Positions 52,737-63,234 of a DNA stretch of 64,000 nucleotides are shown one piece after another (positions within the stretch are counted from its first letter, which is position 1; each line of letters starts with the position of its first letter). Source of the stretch: Chryseobacterium sp. ZHDP1 (GTDB lineage Bacteria; Bacteroidota; Bacteroidia; Flavobacteriales; Weeksellaceae). Location: NCBI RefSeq assembly GCF_018603435.1, contig NZ_CP075682.1:1984001-2048000 (forward strand), in the 5' to 3' direction. The notes under the pieces were generated by a model, which saw nothing but the letters and a program-made list of their open reading frames with translations, did no database searches and was not told the origin of the DNA. The position numbers were made by a program, and so were the translations under genes.

Positions 52737-53414
52737 TTATTTAGATTCTGTGTAAAATATTTTCTGAAATACATGGGCAAGAGCCGTTGCTTTTTCTCCG
52801 GGTGACATGACGGAATGTGTTTTTTTAAGATCAATTTCCGATAAAAACCGTGAAACATCTACAAAAATTACATTTTGGTTTCTTTTGAAGGGCAAAATAA
52901 CTGTCTGCAATGTTTCAAAAGGTTTTAAATATCCTCCGACATGAAATTGAAAATCTTTATGAACAGCGCCGGATTTTTCTGAATTTCCCTCTACTTTAAA
53001 ATTGATGTATCCGCTTTGCCAAGACCAGTACATTCCGTTCACGGGATCAAGATCTCCTCCCATTGCTCCGGAAACATTGGTAAGACTGTCTATTCCGATA
53101 CTGAATTGTATTTCATCAAAATCATCTGTGATATTTTTATCAAAATCTATTTTCAATCTGTTTTCAGAATCAATTAAATAAGATTTTTCCGGTGTTTTGT
53201 AAACTGTTTTTCCTGATTTTTTAAGATTGATATCCGAAACGTAAAATTTTAATTTAGATAGGGAAACAACATCATCTTTTAATGTATATTTTTTTTCTAT
53301 TTCCAGCTTTTCAGAAGCCCAAACCGGACTGAACTGTATTCCGGTAAAGATGTTCTGCGAAAAGAGAAAATTCACCGAAGCCAGGAAAATAAAAACGAAA
53401 TAATTTTTTTTCAT
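52737..53414 (-). CDS. MbnP family protein
   Basis: A 225-residue secreted protein (signal VFIFLASVNFLFSQ). MbnP features include SLSKLKFYVSDINL, the SIGIDSLTNVSGAMGGDLDPVNG region and GMYWSWQSGYINFKVEG at about residues 127-143. The Trp residues of that last motif are where MbnH acts in characterised members. His residues in VHKDFQFHVGGY are possible copper ligands. Start and stop overlap the preceding gene by 4 bp (ATGA type). The next gene is the MauG/MbnH-like enzyme, as in known mbnPH pairs. Confidence 0.9.
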   Translation of the reverse strand: MKKNYFVFIFLASVNFLFSQNIFTGIQFSPVWASEKLEIEKKYTLKDDVVSLSKLKFYVSDINLKKSGKTVYKTPEKSYLIDSENRLKIDFDKNITDDFDEIQFSIGIDSLTNVSGAMGGDLDPVNGMYWSWQSGYINFKVEGNSEKSGAVHKDFQFHVGGYLKPFETLQTVILPFKRNQNVIFVDVSRFLSEIDLKKTHSVMSPGEKATALAHVFQKIFYTESK

Positions 53415-53860
53415 CGCTCGTGTGGAGGTTTCGGTCCCGGAGCAAAAAGAGATTCAAATTCATCAATAAGATGATCAAAATCCTGCAACTGGTCGGGACG
53501 GCATATTTTTCTGATGTCCTGAAAATGTTTAAAATTAATTTTCTCCGTTTCCATGCTTATCTTCCCGATCTGCTGTACCAAAGAATCTCCGTTTTTCTGA
53601 TCTTTATTTTTTAATAATGAATAATACTGTGTTTTCGCATCCATCATTTCGTGTTCTTTTTCCCGGATCTGCATTCTGTGCTGCTGAATAAGCCCGTCAT
53701 ATTGCTGTATCTGTTTTTCATCCAAATGCAGCCGTTCAATAATGAGATCTCTCGGCCCTGAATGATGCGGAGGTTTTCGCGTGAGCATGAAGATTACCAA
53801 TAAAAGATTGGAAATCAACAGACCAATAATGATAAAAATGTAAAACCTGCTTTTAGTCAT
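53411..53860 (-). CDS. Periplasmic heavy-metal-sensor-like protein (Spy/CnrX type)
   Basis: A 149-residue protein anchored by an N-terminal helix (FYIFIIIGLLISNLLLVIFML). The mature part is helical and charged (KQIQQYDGLIQQHRMQIREKEHEMMDAKTQYYSLL; CRPDQLQDFDHLIDEFESLF) with His-rich ends (RKPPHHSGP, GPKPPHER), like the Spy/CpxP/CnrX group. It overlaps the anti-sigma gene by 8 bp and MbnP by 4 bp. By analogy with CnrX it may sense metal and control the anti-sigma factor; the metal is unknown. Confidence 0.78.
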   Translation of the reverse strand: MTKSRFYIFIIIGLLISNLLLVIFMLTRKPPHHSGPRDLIIERLHLDEKQIQQYDGLIQQHRMQIREKEHEMMDAKTQYYSLLKNKDQKNGDSLVQQIGKISMETEKINFKHFQDIRKICRPDQLQDFDHLIDEFESLFAPGPKPPHER

Positions 53861-54137
53861 ACGAAAAAGTATTTTGTGATTTCATCATAAATAAGGTATC
53901 AAAATCTGATTTTGAATTATCTTTAGTGTTTTGAATAACTTTTACGTTCAAACTGATCAGAATAACAATCACGGCAGCCGCTGCAAAAATCCATTTTGGA
54001 GAAACGATATCTTTCTTCTGATCCTCAATTTTACCGAGAATCTTTCCGTACAATTCTGAAGGAGCCTCTACGCTCTGAATTTTTTCTAATATCTGCAACT
54101 GATCTTCCATTACATACTTAGACGATTTATTTTTCAT
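53853..54137 (-). CDS. Putative anti-sigma factor, single-pass membrane protein
   Basis: A 94-residue protein: a cytosolic N-terminal part (MEDQLQILEKIQSVEAPSELYGKILGKIEDQKK), one membrane helix (WIFAAAAVIVILISLNVKV) and a short periplasmic tail. It overlaps the sigma factor gene by 11 bp. Size, topology and position match CnrY-like minimal anti-sigma factors; there is no zinc-binding HxxxCxxC motif. Confidence 0.75.
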   Translation of the reverse strand: MKNKSSKYVMEDQLQILEKIQSVEAPSELYGKILGKIEDQKKDIVSPKWIFAAAAVIVILISLNVKVIQNTKDNSKSDFDTLFMMKSQNTFSYD

Positions 54138-54654
54138 ATTCCTTCTGTTGATTTAGTTTTTGGATAAGATTTTTTTTGGCACGTTGAAAAAGAGACTCTA
54201 CTGCTTTCTGACTGAGGTTCATAATTTCAGCGGTTTCCTGCTGAGAATTGCCTTCAATTTTCATTAAAATAACCACCGTTTTCTGATCATTGGGAAGATT
54301 ATTTATGAAACTGAAAATTTTCATCACTTCTTCTTTCTGCTCAAGAACCACACCGGGATGATTGAAATCTACCGGTTCATTCTGTCTGTTTTCAGCATCC
54401 GAATCTCTGAAAAGACCGAAAAAGAATCTTTTCCTGGAATTTTTATGTTTAAGAAAATCTAAAGAGGTGTTAATCGCAATGCGGTAAATCCATGTTTTTA
54501 AGGATGACTCGTTTTTAAAGCCATCCATTTTTTGTGATATTTTTACAAAAACATCCTGAGTTATTTCTTCTGCATCTTCGGTATTCTGGGTATACTGCAA
54601 TGCGAGATTATACACCATCTTCTGATGCTGGCGGAAGATAAACTCGAAATTCAT
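54127..54654 (-). CDS. ECF RNA polymerase sigma factor
   Basis: A 175-residue sigma-70 family protein. Region 2 is LALQYTQNTEDAEEITQDVFVKISQKMDGFKNESSLKTWIYRIAINTSLDFLKHK. Region 4 is FINNLPNDQKTVVILMKIEGNSQQETAEIMNLSQKAVESLFQRAKKNLIQKL. It is the first gene of a coupled unit with the anti-sigma factor, metal-sensor-like protein, MbnP and diheme enzyme. Its own promoter (54682-54714) carries the boxes expected for autoregulation. Confidence 0.93.
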   Translation of the reverse strand: MNFEFIFRQHQKMVYNLALQYTQNTEDAEEITQDVFVKISQKMDGFKNESSLKTWIYRIAINTSLDFLKHKNSRKRFFFGLFRDSDAENRQNEPVDFNHPGVVLEQKEEVMKIFSFINNLPNDQKTVVILMKIEGNSQQETAEIMNLSQKAVESLFQRAKKNLIQKLNQQKEYEK

Positions 54655-54681
54655 ATTCCGGTTTTCATTACGGTCACTTTT

Positions 54682-54714
54682 TTTATTAGACGAAAAAAAA
54701 TATTTTTTCCTTCG
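54682..54714 (-). promoter_or_regulatory. ECF-sigma-type promoter of the sigma operon
   Basis: Minus strand: CGAAGGAAAA, 12 bases, CGTCTAATAAA. The boxes and spacing are identical to those at 51624-51654, while the 12-base spacer differs. The -10 box is 28 bases from the sigma factor ATG. Confidence 0.7.
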
Positions 54715-54786
54715 TTTTTTTTAGTTTCCGTAAAAATAAAAGAAATTCACATGTAAAAATGATTCCGAAAAAAAATGATCAGAAAT

Positions 54787-55440
54787 TTATCGCTGTAGTT
54801 TTTCGCCATAGCTTAAGTCTCCGGCATCACCCAATCCAGGAGTGATGTAGCCTTTTGAGGTAAGGTTTTCATCAATAGCTCCTACCCAGATTTTAGCATC
54901 AGGATACGCTTTTTCTATGGTTTCAACTCCCTGTCTTGAAGCAATTGCTGCAACAATATGCAGTTCTGTAGGTTTTCCGTGCGTTAATAAATCTTTGATG
55001 GCTTCGATAAGAGAAGCTCCGGTTGCCAACATCGGATCTGCAACAATTAAGGGTCTGCCTTCGATATTCGGACACGTTAAATAGTCCTGCTTGATAGAAA
55101 AATAATCGTTGGCGTCGTGTTTTCTGTAAGCGGCAACAAATCCGCAGTCTGCTTTATCAAGATAATTCAAAATTCCCTCAAACAAAGGAACTCCGGCTCT
55201 CAAAATGGTCGTAATAACCGGCTGAACAGCAATTTCCTTCACTTTAATCGTATCCAGAGGTGTCTGAATTTCAATTTCTTTCTGCTCCAGTGTTTTGCTG
55301 ATCTCGAAAGCAGCAATTTCGCCGATTCTTTCCATATTTCTGCGGAATCTCATACGGTCGTGCTGGATTTCAACATTTCGAAGCTCATTGATCCATGAAT
55401 TAACTAAAGAAAATTGTTCTGATAAAACGATTGTGTTCAT
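54787..55440 (-). CDS. upp: Uracil phosphoribosyltransferase
   Basis: A 217-residue enzyme that joins uracil to PRPP to make UMP. Motifs: TTILRAGVPLFEGIL, the PRPP loop LIVADPMLATGASLIEAI (about residues 130-147) and the uracil-binding end YITPGLGDAGDLSYG. Length and motifs are standard. It is probably a single gene; der lies upstream on the same strand beyond a terminator. Confidence 0.95.
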   Translation of the reverse strand: MNTIVLSEQFSLVNSWINELRNVEIQHDRMRFRRNMERIGEIAAFEISKTLEQKEIEIQTPLDTIKVKEIAVQPVITTILRAGVPLFEGILNYLDKADCGFVAAYRKHDANDYFSIKQDYLTCPNIEGRPLIVADPMLATGASLIEAIKDLLTHGKPTELHIVAAIASRQGVETIEKAYPDAKIWVGAIDENLTSKGYITPGLGDAGDLSYGEKLQR

Positions 55441-55494
55441 TATTTTGAAAAGCTTTTATCTAAAATATATATATATATTTAATGAAGAATAAAA

Positions 55495-55520
55495 TCCCTC
55501 TCAGAAAAATCTGAAAGGGA
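55495..55520 (-). terminator. Terminator of der
   Basis: TCCCTcTCAGA-AAAA-TCTGAaAGGGA stem with one mismatch, 7 bases after the stop codon of der. Confidence 0.7.
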
Positions 55521-55527
55521 CTGTAAT

Positions 55528-56838
55528 TTATTTTTGTCTGAAATACACTTCGATAGGAACTCCGGTAAACCCGAATTCTTTTCTCAATTGGTTTTCAGTA
55601 AATCTTTTATATGGTTCTTTTACGTACTGCGGTAAGTTACAGAAGAATACAAATTGTGGCGACGGCGTCGGAAGCTGTACGCAATATTTAATTTTAATGT
55701 ATTTTCCTTTGTTTGCAGGAGGAGGTGTCTGCTCAAAAATAGGAAGCATTACTTCATTAAGTTTAGATGTCTTGATCTTTTTCTTACGGTCTTCATACAC
55801 CTGCATTGCCATATCTACCGCTTTCAGGATTCTCTGCTTCGTTAATGCAGAAACGAATAAAATAGGAATATCCTGAAACTGCCCGATCTTGTCTTTAATC
55901 TGTTTTTCGAAATCACGCATGGTATTCGTTTCCTTACCTTCAATCAAATCCCATTTGTTCACCAAAATCACGATTCCTTTTCTGTTTTTCTGAGCCAGAC
56001 CAAATATGTTCATATCCTGAGATTCCCATCCCTGAGTAGCATCCACCATGATAATTACCACATCAGAATACTCGATGGAACGGATAGAACGCATTACGGA
56101 ATAGAATTCCAAATCTTCGCTAACTTTGGATTTTCTTCTCATTCCGGCCGTATCTACCAATACAAACTCGTGTCCAAATTTATTGTAAAGCGTCTGAATA
56201 CTGTCTCTTGTAGTTCCGGCAACATCTGTTACGATATTTCTTTCCGTATCCAGCAAAGCGTTCGTCATCGTAGATTTTCCTACGTTCGGACGACCTGCAA
56301 TGGTAATTTTCGGTAAACCTTCGAAAGGATCTTTGTATTCGGTTGTCGGGAAATCTTTTACCACATCGTCCAGTAAATCTCCTGTTCCTGAACCTGTTGC
56401 AGAAGATAAAGTGTAATATTTTTCAATTCCCAACTGATAAAATTCTGTAGCAGCGAGTTCTTCTTTGGAAGAATCTACTTTATTGATTACAATATAAACC
56501 GGCTTGTTTGATCTTCTTAACATCTCGTGGATCTCGAAATCCGTATCTGTAAGACCTTCCTCCACATTTAACATGAAAATGATAGAAGTTGCCTCATCGA
56601 TCGCCAGCTGAACCTGCTTTGAAATTTCTCCCTGAAAGACGTCATCATTGTTTACATCATATCCTCCGGTATCAATTACCGTAAAATCTACTCCGTTCCA
56701 GTCGGATTTTCCGTAGTGACGGTCTCTGGTAACACCGGCTGTAGAGTCTACGATGGCCTCTCTTCTTTCCAGTAAACGATTAAAAAGCGTGGATTTTCCT
56801 ACGTTGGGACGCCCAACGATTGCGACAATATTCGACAT
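55528..56838 (-). CDS. der: Ribosome biogenesis GTPase Der
   Basis: A 436-residue protein with tandem GTPase domains: P-loops GRPNVGKSTLFNRL (residue 9) and GRPNVGKSTMTNALL (about residue 182), switch II DTGGYD and DTAGMRRKSKV, and NKVD/NKWD base-recognition motifs. A C-terminal KH-like domain follows. It functions in 50S subunit assembly. A strong -7 element lies about 60 bases upstream. Confidence 0.97.
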   Translation of the reverse strand: MSNIVAIVGRPNVGKSTLFNRLLERREAIVDSTAGVTRDRHYGKSDWNGVDFTVIDTGGYDVNNDDVFQGEISKQVQLAIDEATSIIFMLNVEEGLTDTDFEIHEMLRRSNKPVYIVINKVDSSKEELAATEFYQLGIEKYYTLSSATGSGTGDLLDDVVKDFPTTEYKDPFEGLPKITIAGRPNVGKSTMTNALLDTERNIVTDVAGTTRDSIQTLYNKFGHEFVLVDTAGMRRKSKVSEDLEFYSVMRSIRSIEYSDVVIIMVDATQGWESQDMNIFGLAQKNRKGIVILVNKWDLIEGKETNTMRDFEKQIKDKIGQFQDIPILFVSALTKQRILKAVDMAMQVYEDRKKKIKTSKLNEVMLPIFEQTPPPANKGKYIKIKYCVQLPTPSPQFVFFCNLPQYVKEPYKRFTENQLRKEFGFTGVPIEVYFRQK

Positions 56839-57148
56839 AAAAATGTTTAATAATTAAGATTATTAATGGGTTTCTCCAACTTTTGGAGCCCAATTTTTTG
56901 CAAAGATACGCTTTTTATTTAATTTGATATTCCGTTAATAACAGTACTGTAGACTGTTCAAGAAATCGTAATGTGGGATGTGTGTATTACTTCAGTTCAG
57001 CTAAAATACCGTATGCTGCTTATTTTGAATAAAAAAGTTAAAAAATAAATCTTTGTAAATCAATTAATAATCGATAACTAAGCACTTTTTCTTTCAATAT
57101 CATTTTTATTTTTAAAATAATTTATATAATTTCGCGTCATAGAAATAC
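56839..57148. other. Intergenic stretch between der and tRNA-Gln
   Basis: Apart from the der promoter (56901-56908) it is AT-rich sequence with no ORF or conserved structure recognised. Confidence 0.5.
56901..56908 (-). promoter_or_regulatory. Predicted -7 element for der
   Basis: The minus strand reads TATCTTTG, an exact TAnnTTTG match, giving a leader of about 55 nt. Confidence 0.55.
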
Positions 57149-57219
57149 AGACCCATGGTGTAGCGGTAACACTACTGATTTTGGTTCAGTCATCTGGGGT
57201 TCGAATCCCTGTGGGTCTA
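57149..57219 (+). tRNA. tRNA-Gln (anticodon TTG)
   Basis: The cloverleaf is complete: acceptor AGACCCA/TGGGTCT (7 bp), anticodon stem ACTGA/TCAGT with loop TTTTGGT giving anticodon TTG, and T-loop TTCGAAT. The discriminator is A. The 3' CCA is not encoded. A strong hairpin terminator follows immediately. Confidence 0.95.
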
Positions 57220-57220
57220 C

Positions 57221-57256
57221 AAAAAACCGTTAATTATAAATAATTAACGGTTTTTT
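57221..57256 (+). terminator. Terminator after tRNA-Gln
   Basis: AAAAAACCGTTAATTA and its exact complement surround a TAAA loop, a 16-bp stem with T run. It also lies just beyond the 3' end of the convergent gene and may serve both. Confidence 0.88.
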
Positions 57257-57276
57257 ATTTGTCCAATTTTTCTTCC

Positions 57277-57879
57277 TTAATATCTCGAAATAATCACCCA
57301 AGCCGATCCCGTACTCTGAACGACAATTCCTCTACCCAAATCGCTGTTATTTAAGCCGTAATTTGAAAAATTTCCGCCATTAATCCTGAATGTTCCTGTT
57401 ATCGTTACATTTCCGGAAGTATCATTGATCAGCTGGTAAACTTTTCCTCTGTTTGTAGAGGTTGCAGAAGGTAAAGTAATATTTCCCCCTACTAAAACAG
57501 TATAATCATCTGCTGCAACAGTTCCTGAAGACATTGACTTTATTTTTTGAGTTGCTGCCGCCGACAATAGCTTTATCCATTTCCCGGAACTTCCGTCAAA
57601 ATAATAATACCCGGAAGCTGTAACATCTACCGTCTGTCCTGCAGGAGAAGTATCTTCCTGAGTAACAAAAACAACGGCTCCGTTTTGTGAGCCGGTATAG
57701 TTTTTTGCTCTTAGTTGTGTTCCTGTAATTCGCGGTGCTATAATGCCATCAAATTTTGCCGGATCTGCCGGATTACCTGTAATGTCTAATGTTGCACTGG
57801 GATTTTCATTATTGATTCCTATCTGAGCGTAACTAAAAGAGCCTACCAATAATAAGGCAGGAAATAATTTTTTTATCAT
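57277..57879 (-). CDS. Secreted hypothetical protein
   Basis: A 200-residue protein with signal peptide (FPALLLVGSFSYAQ) and the start IGINNENPSATLDITG, found in many Bacteroidota cell-surface proteins that resemble phage tail-fibre or adhesin stalks. The remainder is beta-rich (SGYYYFDGSSGKWIKL; AWVIISRY at the end). No enzyme motif and no T9SS tail. Function unknown. Confidence 0.7.
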   Translation of the reverse strand: MIKKLFPALLLVGSFSYAQIGINNENPSATLDITGNPADPAKFDGIIAPRITGTQLRAKNYTGSQNGAVVFVTQEDTSPAGQTVDVTASGYYYFDGSSGKWIKLLSAAATQKIKSMSSGTVAADDYTVLVGGNITLPSATSTNRGKVYQLINDTSGNVTITGTFRINGGNFSNYGLNNSDLGRGIVVQSTGSAWVIISRY

Positions 57880-57899
57880 GTTTAGATTTGTTTTTTTAG

Positions 57900-57907
57900 C
57901 AAAAATA
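57900..57907 (-). promoter_or_regulatory. Predicted -7 element for the secreted hypothetical gene
   Basis: The minus strand reads TATTTTTG, matching TAnnTTTG, 20 bases before the start codon. Confidence 0.45.
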
Positions 57908-58018
57908 TATTTTATTTAAACAAATCCTAATTTTTAGTTGTTAAAATTAAATAAAAACAAAAAAAAGACAACAAAAACCGTTGCCTTTTCAATTATTATG
58001 TTAAATATTTTAATTATA

Positions 58019-60633
<2,615 letters not shown>

Positions 60634-61095
60634 ATGAAAAAAATATTGGTCATCGTTCTTGTCGCTTTTATCATCATACAGTTTTTTCCGATCGACAAAA
60701 CAAATCCTGCTCCTACTCCCGGAATGGATTTTTTGAAGATTAAAAATGTACAGCCGGAAGTGGCTCAACTGATTACCAATTCATGCTACGACTGCCATTC
60801 TAATGAATCAAAATATCCGTGGTATTCTAACATTGCCCCTGCTTCATGGATTCTGAAGCATCATATCGATGAAGGGAGAAAAGAACTCAATTTCTCTACG
60901 TTTGCCACGTACCTTCCCAAACAGCAGGCTCATAAGCTTGATGAATGTATTGAAATGATCGAAAAAAAAGAAATGCCTCTGGAATCGTATTATATCGGAC
61001 ATCAGGATGCAAAACTTACGGATGAGCAGCGAAAAATACTGGTAGATTATTTCAAAAAAGAAAAAGCTGAGACTGAAAGAAAAATGGCTCTTTAA
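60634..61095 (+). CDS. Heme-binding domain protein (cytochrome c-like)
   Basis: A 153-residue protein with an N-terminal hydrophobic anchor (ILVIVLVAFIIIQFF). A single heme c site, NSCYDCHSNESKYPWYSNIAP (about residues 46-66), is the hallmark of the haem_bd family. An axial Met may lie in KKEMPLESYY. It is a periplasmic electron carrier or sensor of unknown partner. It is followed after 12 bp by a DCC thiol oxidoreductase gene, so the two probably work in the same redox context. Confidence 0.88.
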   Translation: MKKILVIVLVAFIIIQFFPIDKTNPAPTPGMDFLKIKNVQPEVAQLITNSCYDCHSNESKYPWYSNIAPASWILKHHIDEGRKELNFSTFATYLPKQQAHKLDECIEMIEKKEMPLESYYIGHQDAKLTDEQRKILVDYFKKEKAETERKMAL

Positions 61096-61107
61096 AAATC
61101 AAAAATC

Positions 61108-61521
61108 ATGGAGGAAAAATGGATGGGGAAACATATTGTATTTTTTGACGGTGATTGCGGAGTCTGCAATTTCTGGGTTCAGTGGATTCTTAAAAGAGAT
61201 AAGAAAGACCGGTTTCTTTTTGCTTCGTTACAGTCGGATTTCGGACAACAGTTCTTAACCGAAAGAAAACTGAATACGGAAGTTTTCAATACGCTTTATT
61301 TGTGGAAACCGAATCATTATTATCTCGAAAAATCCAAAGCCGTTCTGCAAATTGCCCATCTTTTAGGAGGGATCTATAAACTTTCAGCCATCGGAAAAAT
61401 CATTCCCGGATTTTTAAGCGATCAAATTTATGATGCTGTATCAAGAAACAGAATGAAACTGTCAAATCAGAAATGTTATCTTCCGACTCCCGATGAAAGA
61501 AAAAAATTTATAGAAGTCTGA
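61108..61521 (+). CDS. DCC family thiol-disulfide oxidoreductase
   Basis: A 137-residue protein with the family signature IVFFDGDCGVCNFWVQWIL (DxxCxxC, about residues 9-27), then FASLQSDFGQQFL and the LWKPNHYYLEKSKAVL region. A shorter start at Met-6 is possible. Members are thioredoxin-fold proteins with little characterisation. It is in an operon with the heme-binding protein. Confidence 0.88.
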   Translation: MEEKWMGKHIVFFDGDCGVCNFWVQWILKRDKKDRFLFASLQSDFGQQFLTERKLNTEVFNTLYLWKPNHYYLEKSKAVLQIAHLLGGIYKLSAIGKIIPGFLSDQIYDAVSRNRMKLSNQKCYLPTPDERKKFIEV

Positions 61522-61554
61522 TTTATCTTTAAATGATAAACGCTGTAAATAAAT

Positions 61555-61584
61555 AAAGACTGTTTCAATTACGAAACAGTCTTT
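61555..61584. terminator. Bidirectional terminator
   Basis: AAAGACTGTTTC-AATTAC-GAAACAGTCTTT, a 12-bp perfect stem with T run, lies between convergent genes. Confidence 0.85.
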
Positions 61585-61607
61585 TTCATTTTAAAACCTT
61601 GATTCTA

Positions 61608-63044
61608 TTATTGGTTTAAAGACCATACAGAATAAGACTTCGGAGCGCATTGAATTTTCACCCATTTATCGCCCTGAGTTGTAGGATACCAGCCTGAACT
61701 TCCGGTAAAATCTTTAATCTGCTGACTTGCCCAGTTCGTCTGAATCCATCTTTCCTGCCACGTTGAAGAATTGTTGATGTAGACTACCAATCCCGGATTC
61801 CCGTTATAGCCGTTTCTTCTTGCAATATACTCGTCGTTATCCGTATACAGAATAGAAGTTGTTCCGGTAGCTTTATTATTGTGAATCCAGATCAGATTGT
61901 TTAATCTCTCTTTGTTTAGCCATTCTTCATAATCTCTGTAAAAAATCGTAGGATACCCTTCGTGAGTTAAGATATACGCATAAGCCAACATTTTATTGTA
62001 TATGATATCCGTATCATGATTTGCCACGAAAGTCACTGCTTTGAAAGGGTTTCTTTTCCACATCATATCATCATTCAAAGCATTTAAATTATTATTATCA
62101 AATGCTTCATCCATTTTATAATAGGCTGCAAAATCGAAAACGGAACTGTTGGCATTATTCGCCCACCATTCCAGCGTGTTTACGTTAGAATCCCATAATT
62201 CTCCCACAGAAAATCCTCCCACATTCGCATTCCATTTATTCACCACCCATGGTCCGAAACCTTTTACATAATCGAACCTCCATCCATCAAACTTCATAAC
62301 GTTTTTATAATACTTACCAACAGAATCATCTCTTTCCCAAAGCCAGCTTTGCACATAGGGATTGGCATGGCAAAGATCCGGAAAACCGCCGAAAGCGCCC
62401 TCATCATTATTACCATAGGCATTCTTGTAAAAATCGTTGTAATTTCTTGTAAACTTTCCTGATGCCACACCCGAAAAATTGGTCCATGTATTGGTTCCCG
62501 TGTAAGGATTCGCCTCCGATTGACCACCGCTGTTATGATTGATGACAATATCAGCATACACCTGCATGTTTTCAGTGTGAGCCTGCGTAATTAATGCTTC
62601 CAGTTCTGCTCTGGATCCGAAACGTGTTTCTACACTTCCGTTCTGGTTAAAGTTTCCGAAGTCGTAATAATCTGTAGGATCATATCCCATAGAATAAGCT
62701 CCGTTCTGTGCTTTTGACGCCGGAGGAAGCCAGATTGCGCCAATTCCGGCATTGGACCAGTCGGTTACTTTTGCTTTTACGGTATTCCACCAGTTTCCGC
62801 CATCGGGAACATCCCAGTAAAATCCCTGCATAAGAACACTTCCGCCCGGTCCGGCTACGAATTTTGAAGTTGAAGAAGTTCCGGCTCCCGTACTGAAAGG
62901 ACGCCCGTCGTGATTTGTAACATTCACGATTTTATCATGAATTTCTAACTGTTTTGAGCTTTCGCTAATTGTTTCATCATTGTTCTGGCAAGAACTTACC
63001 ATACCTAAAGCCAGCAATGAAAGTAAAATGTGTGTTTTTTTCAT
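61608..63044 (-). CDS. GH13 alpha-amylase, lipoprotein
   Basis: A 478-residue lipoprotein (ILLSLLALGMVSSC, lipobox SSC). The GH13 conserved regions are in order: VYADIVINHNSGG (region I), DGWRFDYVKGFG with the nucleophile Asp (region II), FSVGELWDSNVN with the acid Glu (region III) and TFVANHDTDII (region IV). The C-terminal beta domain ends QCAPKSYSVWSL. It hydrolyses starch-like glucans at the cell envelope. No SusCD pair is adjacent. Confidence 0.93.
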   Translation of the reverse strand: MKKTHILLSLLALGMVSSCQNNDETISESSKQLEIHDKIVNVTNHDGRPFSTGAGTSSTSKFVAGPGGSVLMQGFYWDVPDGGNWWNTVKAKVTDWSNAGIGAIWLPPASKAQNGAYSMGYDPTDYYDFGNFNQNGSVETRFGSRAELEALITQAHTENMQVYADIVINHNSGGQSEANPYTGTNTWTNFSGVASGKFTRNYNDFYKNAYGNNDEGAFGGFPDLCHANPYVQSWLWERDDSVGKYYKNVMKFDGWRFDYVKGFGPWVVNKWNANVGGFSVGELWDSNVNTLEWWANNANSSVFDFAAYYKMDEAFDNNNLNALNDDMMWKRNPFKAVTFVANHDTDIIYNKMLAYAYILTHEGYPTIFYRDYEEWLNKERLNNLIWIHNNKATGTTSILYTDNDEYIARRNGYNGNPGLVVYINNSSTWQERWIQTNWASQQIKDFTGSSGWYPTTQGDKWVKIQCAPKSYSVWSLNQ

Positions 63045-63220
63045 GTTAAAAATTTTTAATTATTAAAGTATTAACTAAATTACAATTTTATTAAAAAAAT
63101 TCTAAACCACGTGAAATAATTTTATTTTTTCTTTAAAAATCCCATCAAATCGCTAACAGGACCAATCATTAAAAAATCATAAACTTTTAAGATTTTCGGT
63201 ACAATTTTTCCATTATTCCA

Positions 63221-63228
63221 TATATTTG
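63221..63228 (+). promoter_or_regulatory. Predicted -7 element of the DUF4290 gene (near-leaderless)
   Basis: TATATTTG matches TAnnTTTG, ending 6 bases before the ATG at 63235, so transcription should start at about the start codon. A TTG at 63226 lies inside the element and is unlikely to be the start. Confidence 0.5.
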
Positions 63229-63234
63229 CATACT

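Noticed and set aside
52721..52858. Longer N-terminus of the MbnH-like gene
   Set aside because: It overlaps the MbnP coding sequence by 122 bp and adds residues that do not look conserved; the MIMKDKGES start fits the membrane anchor.
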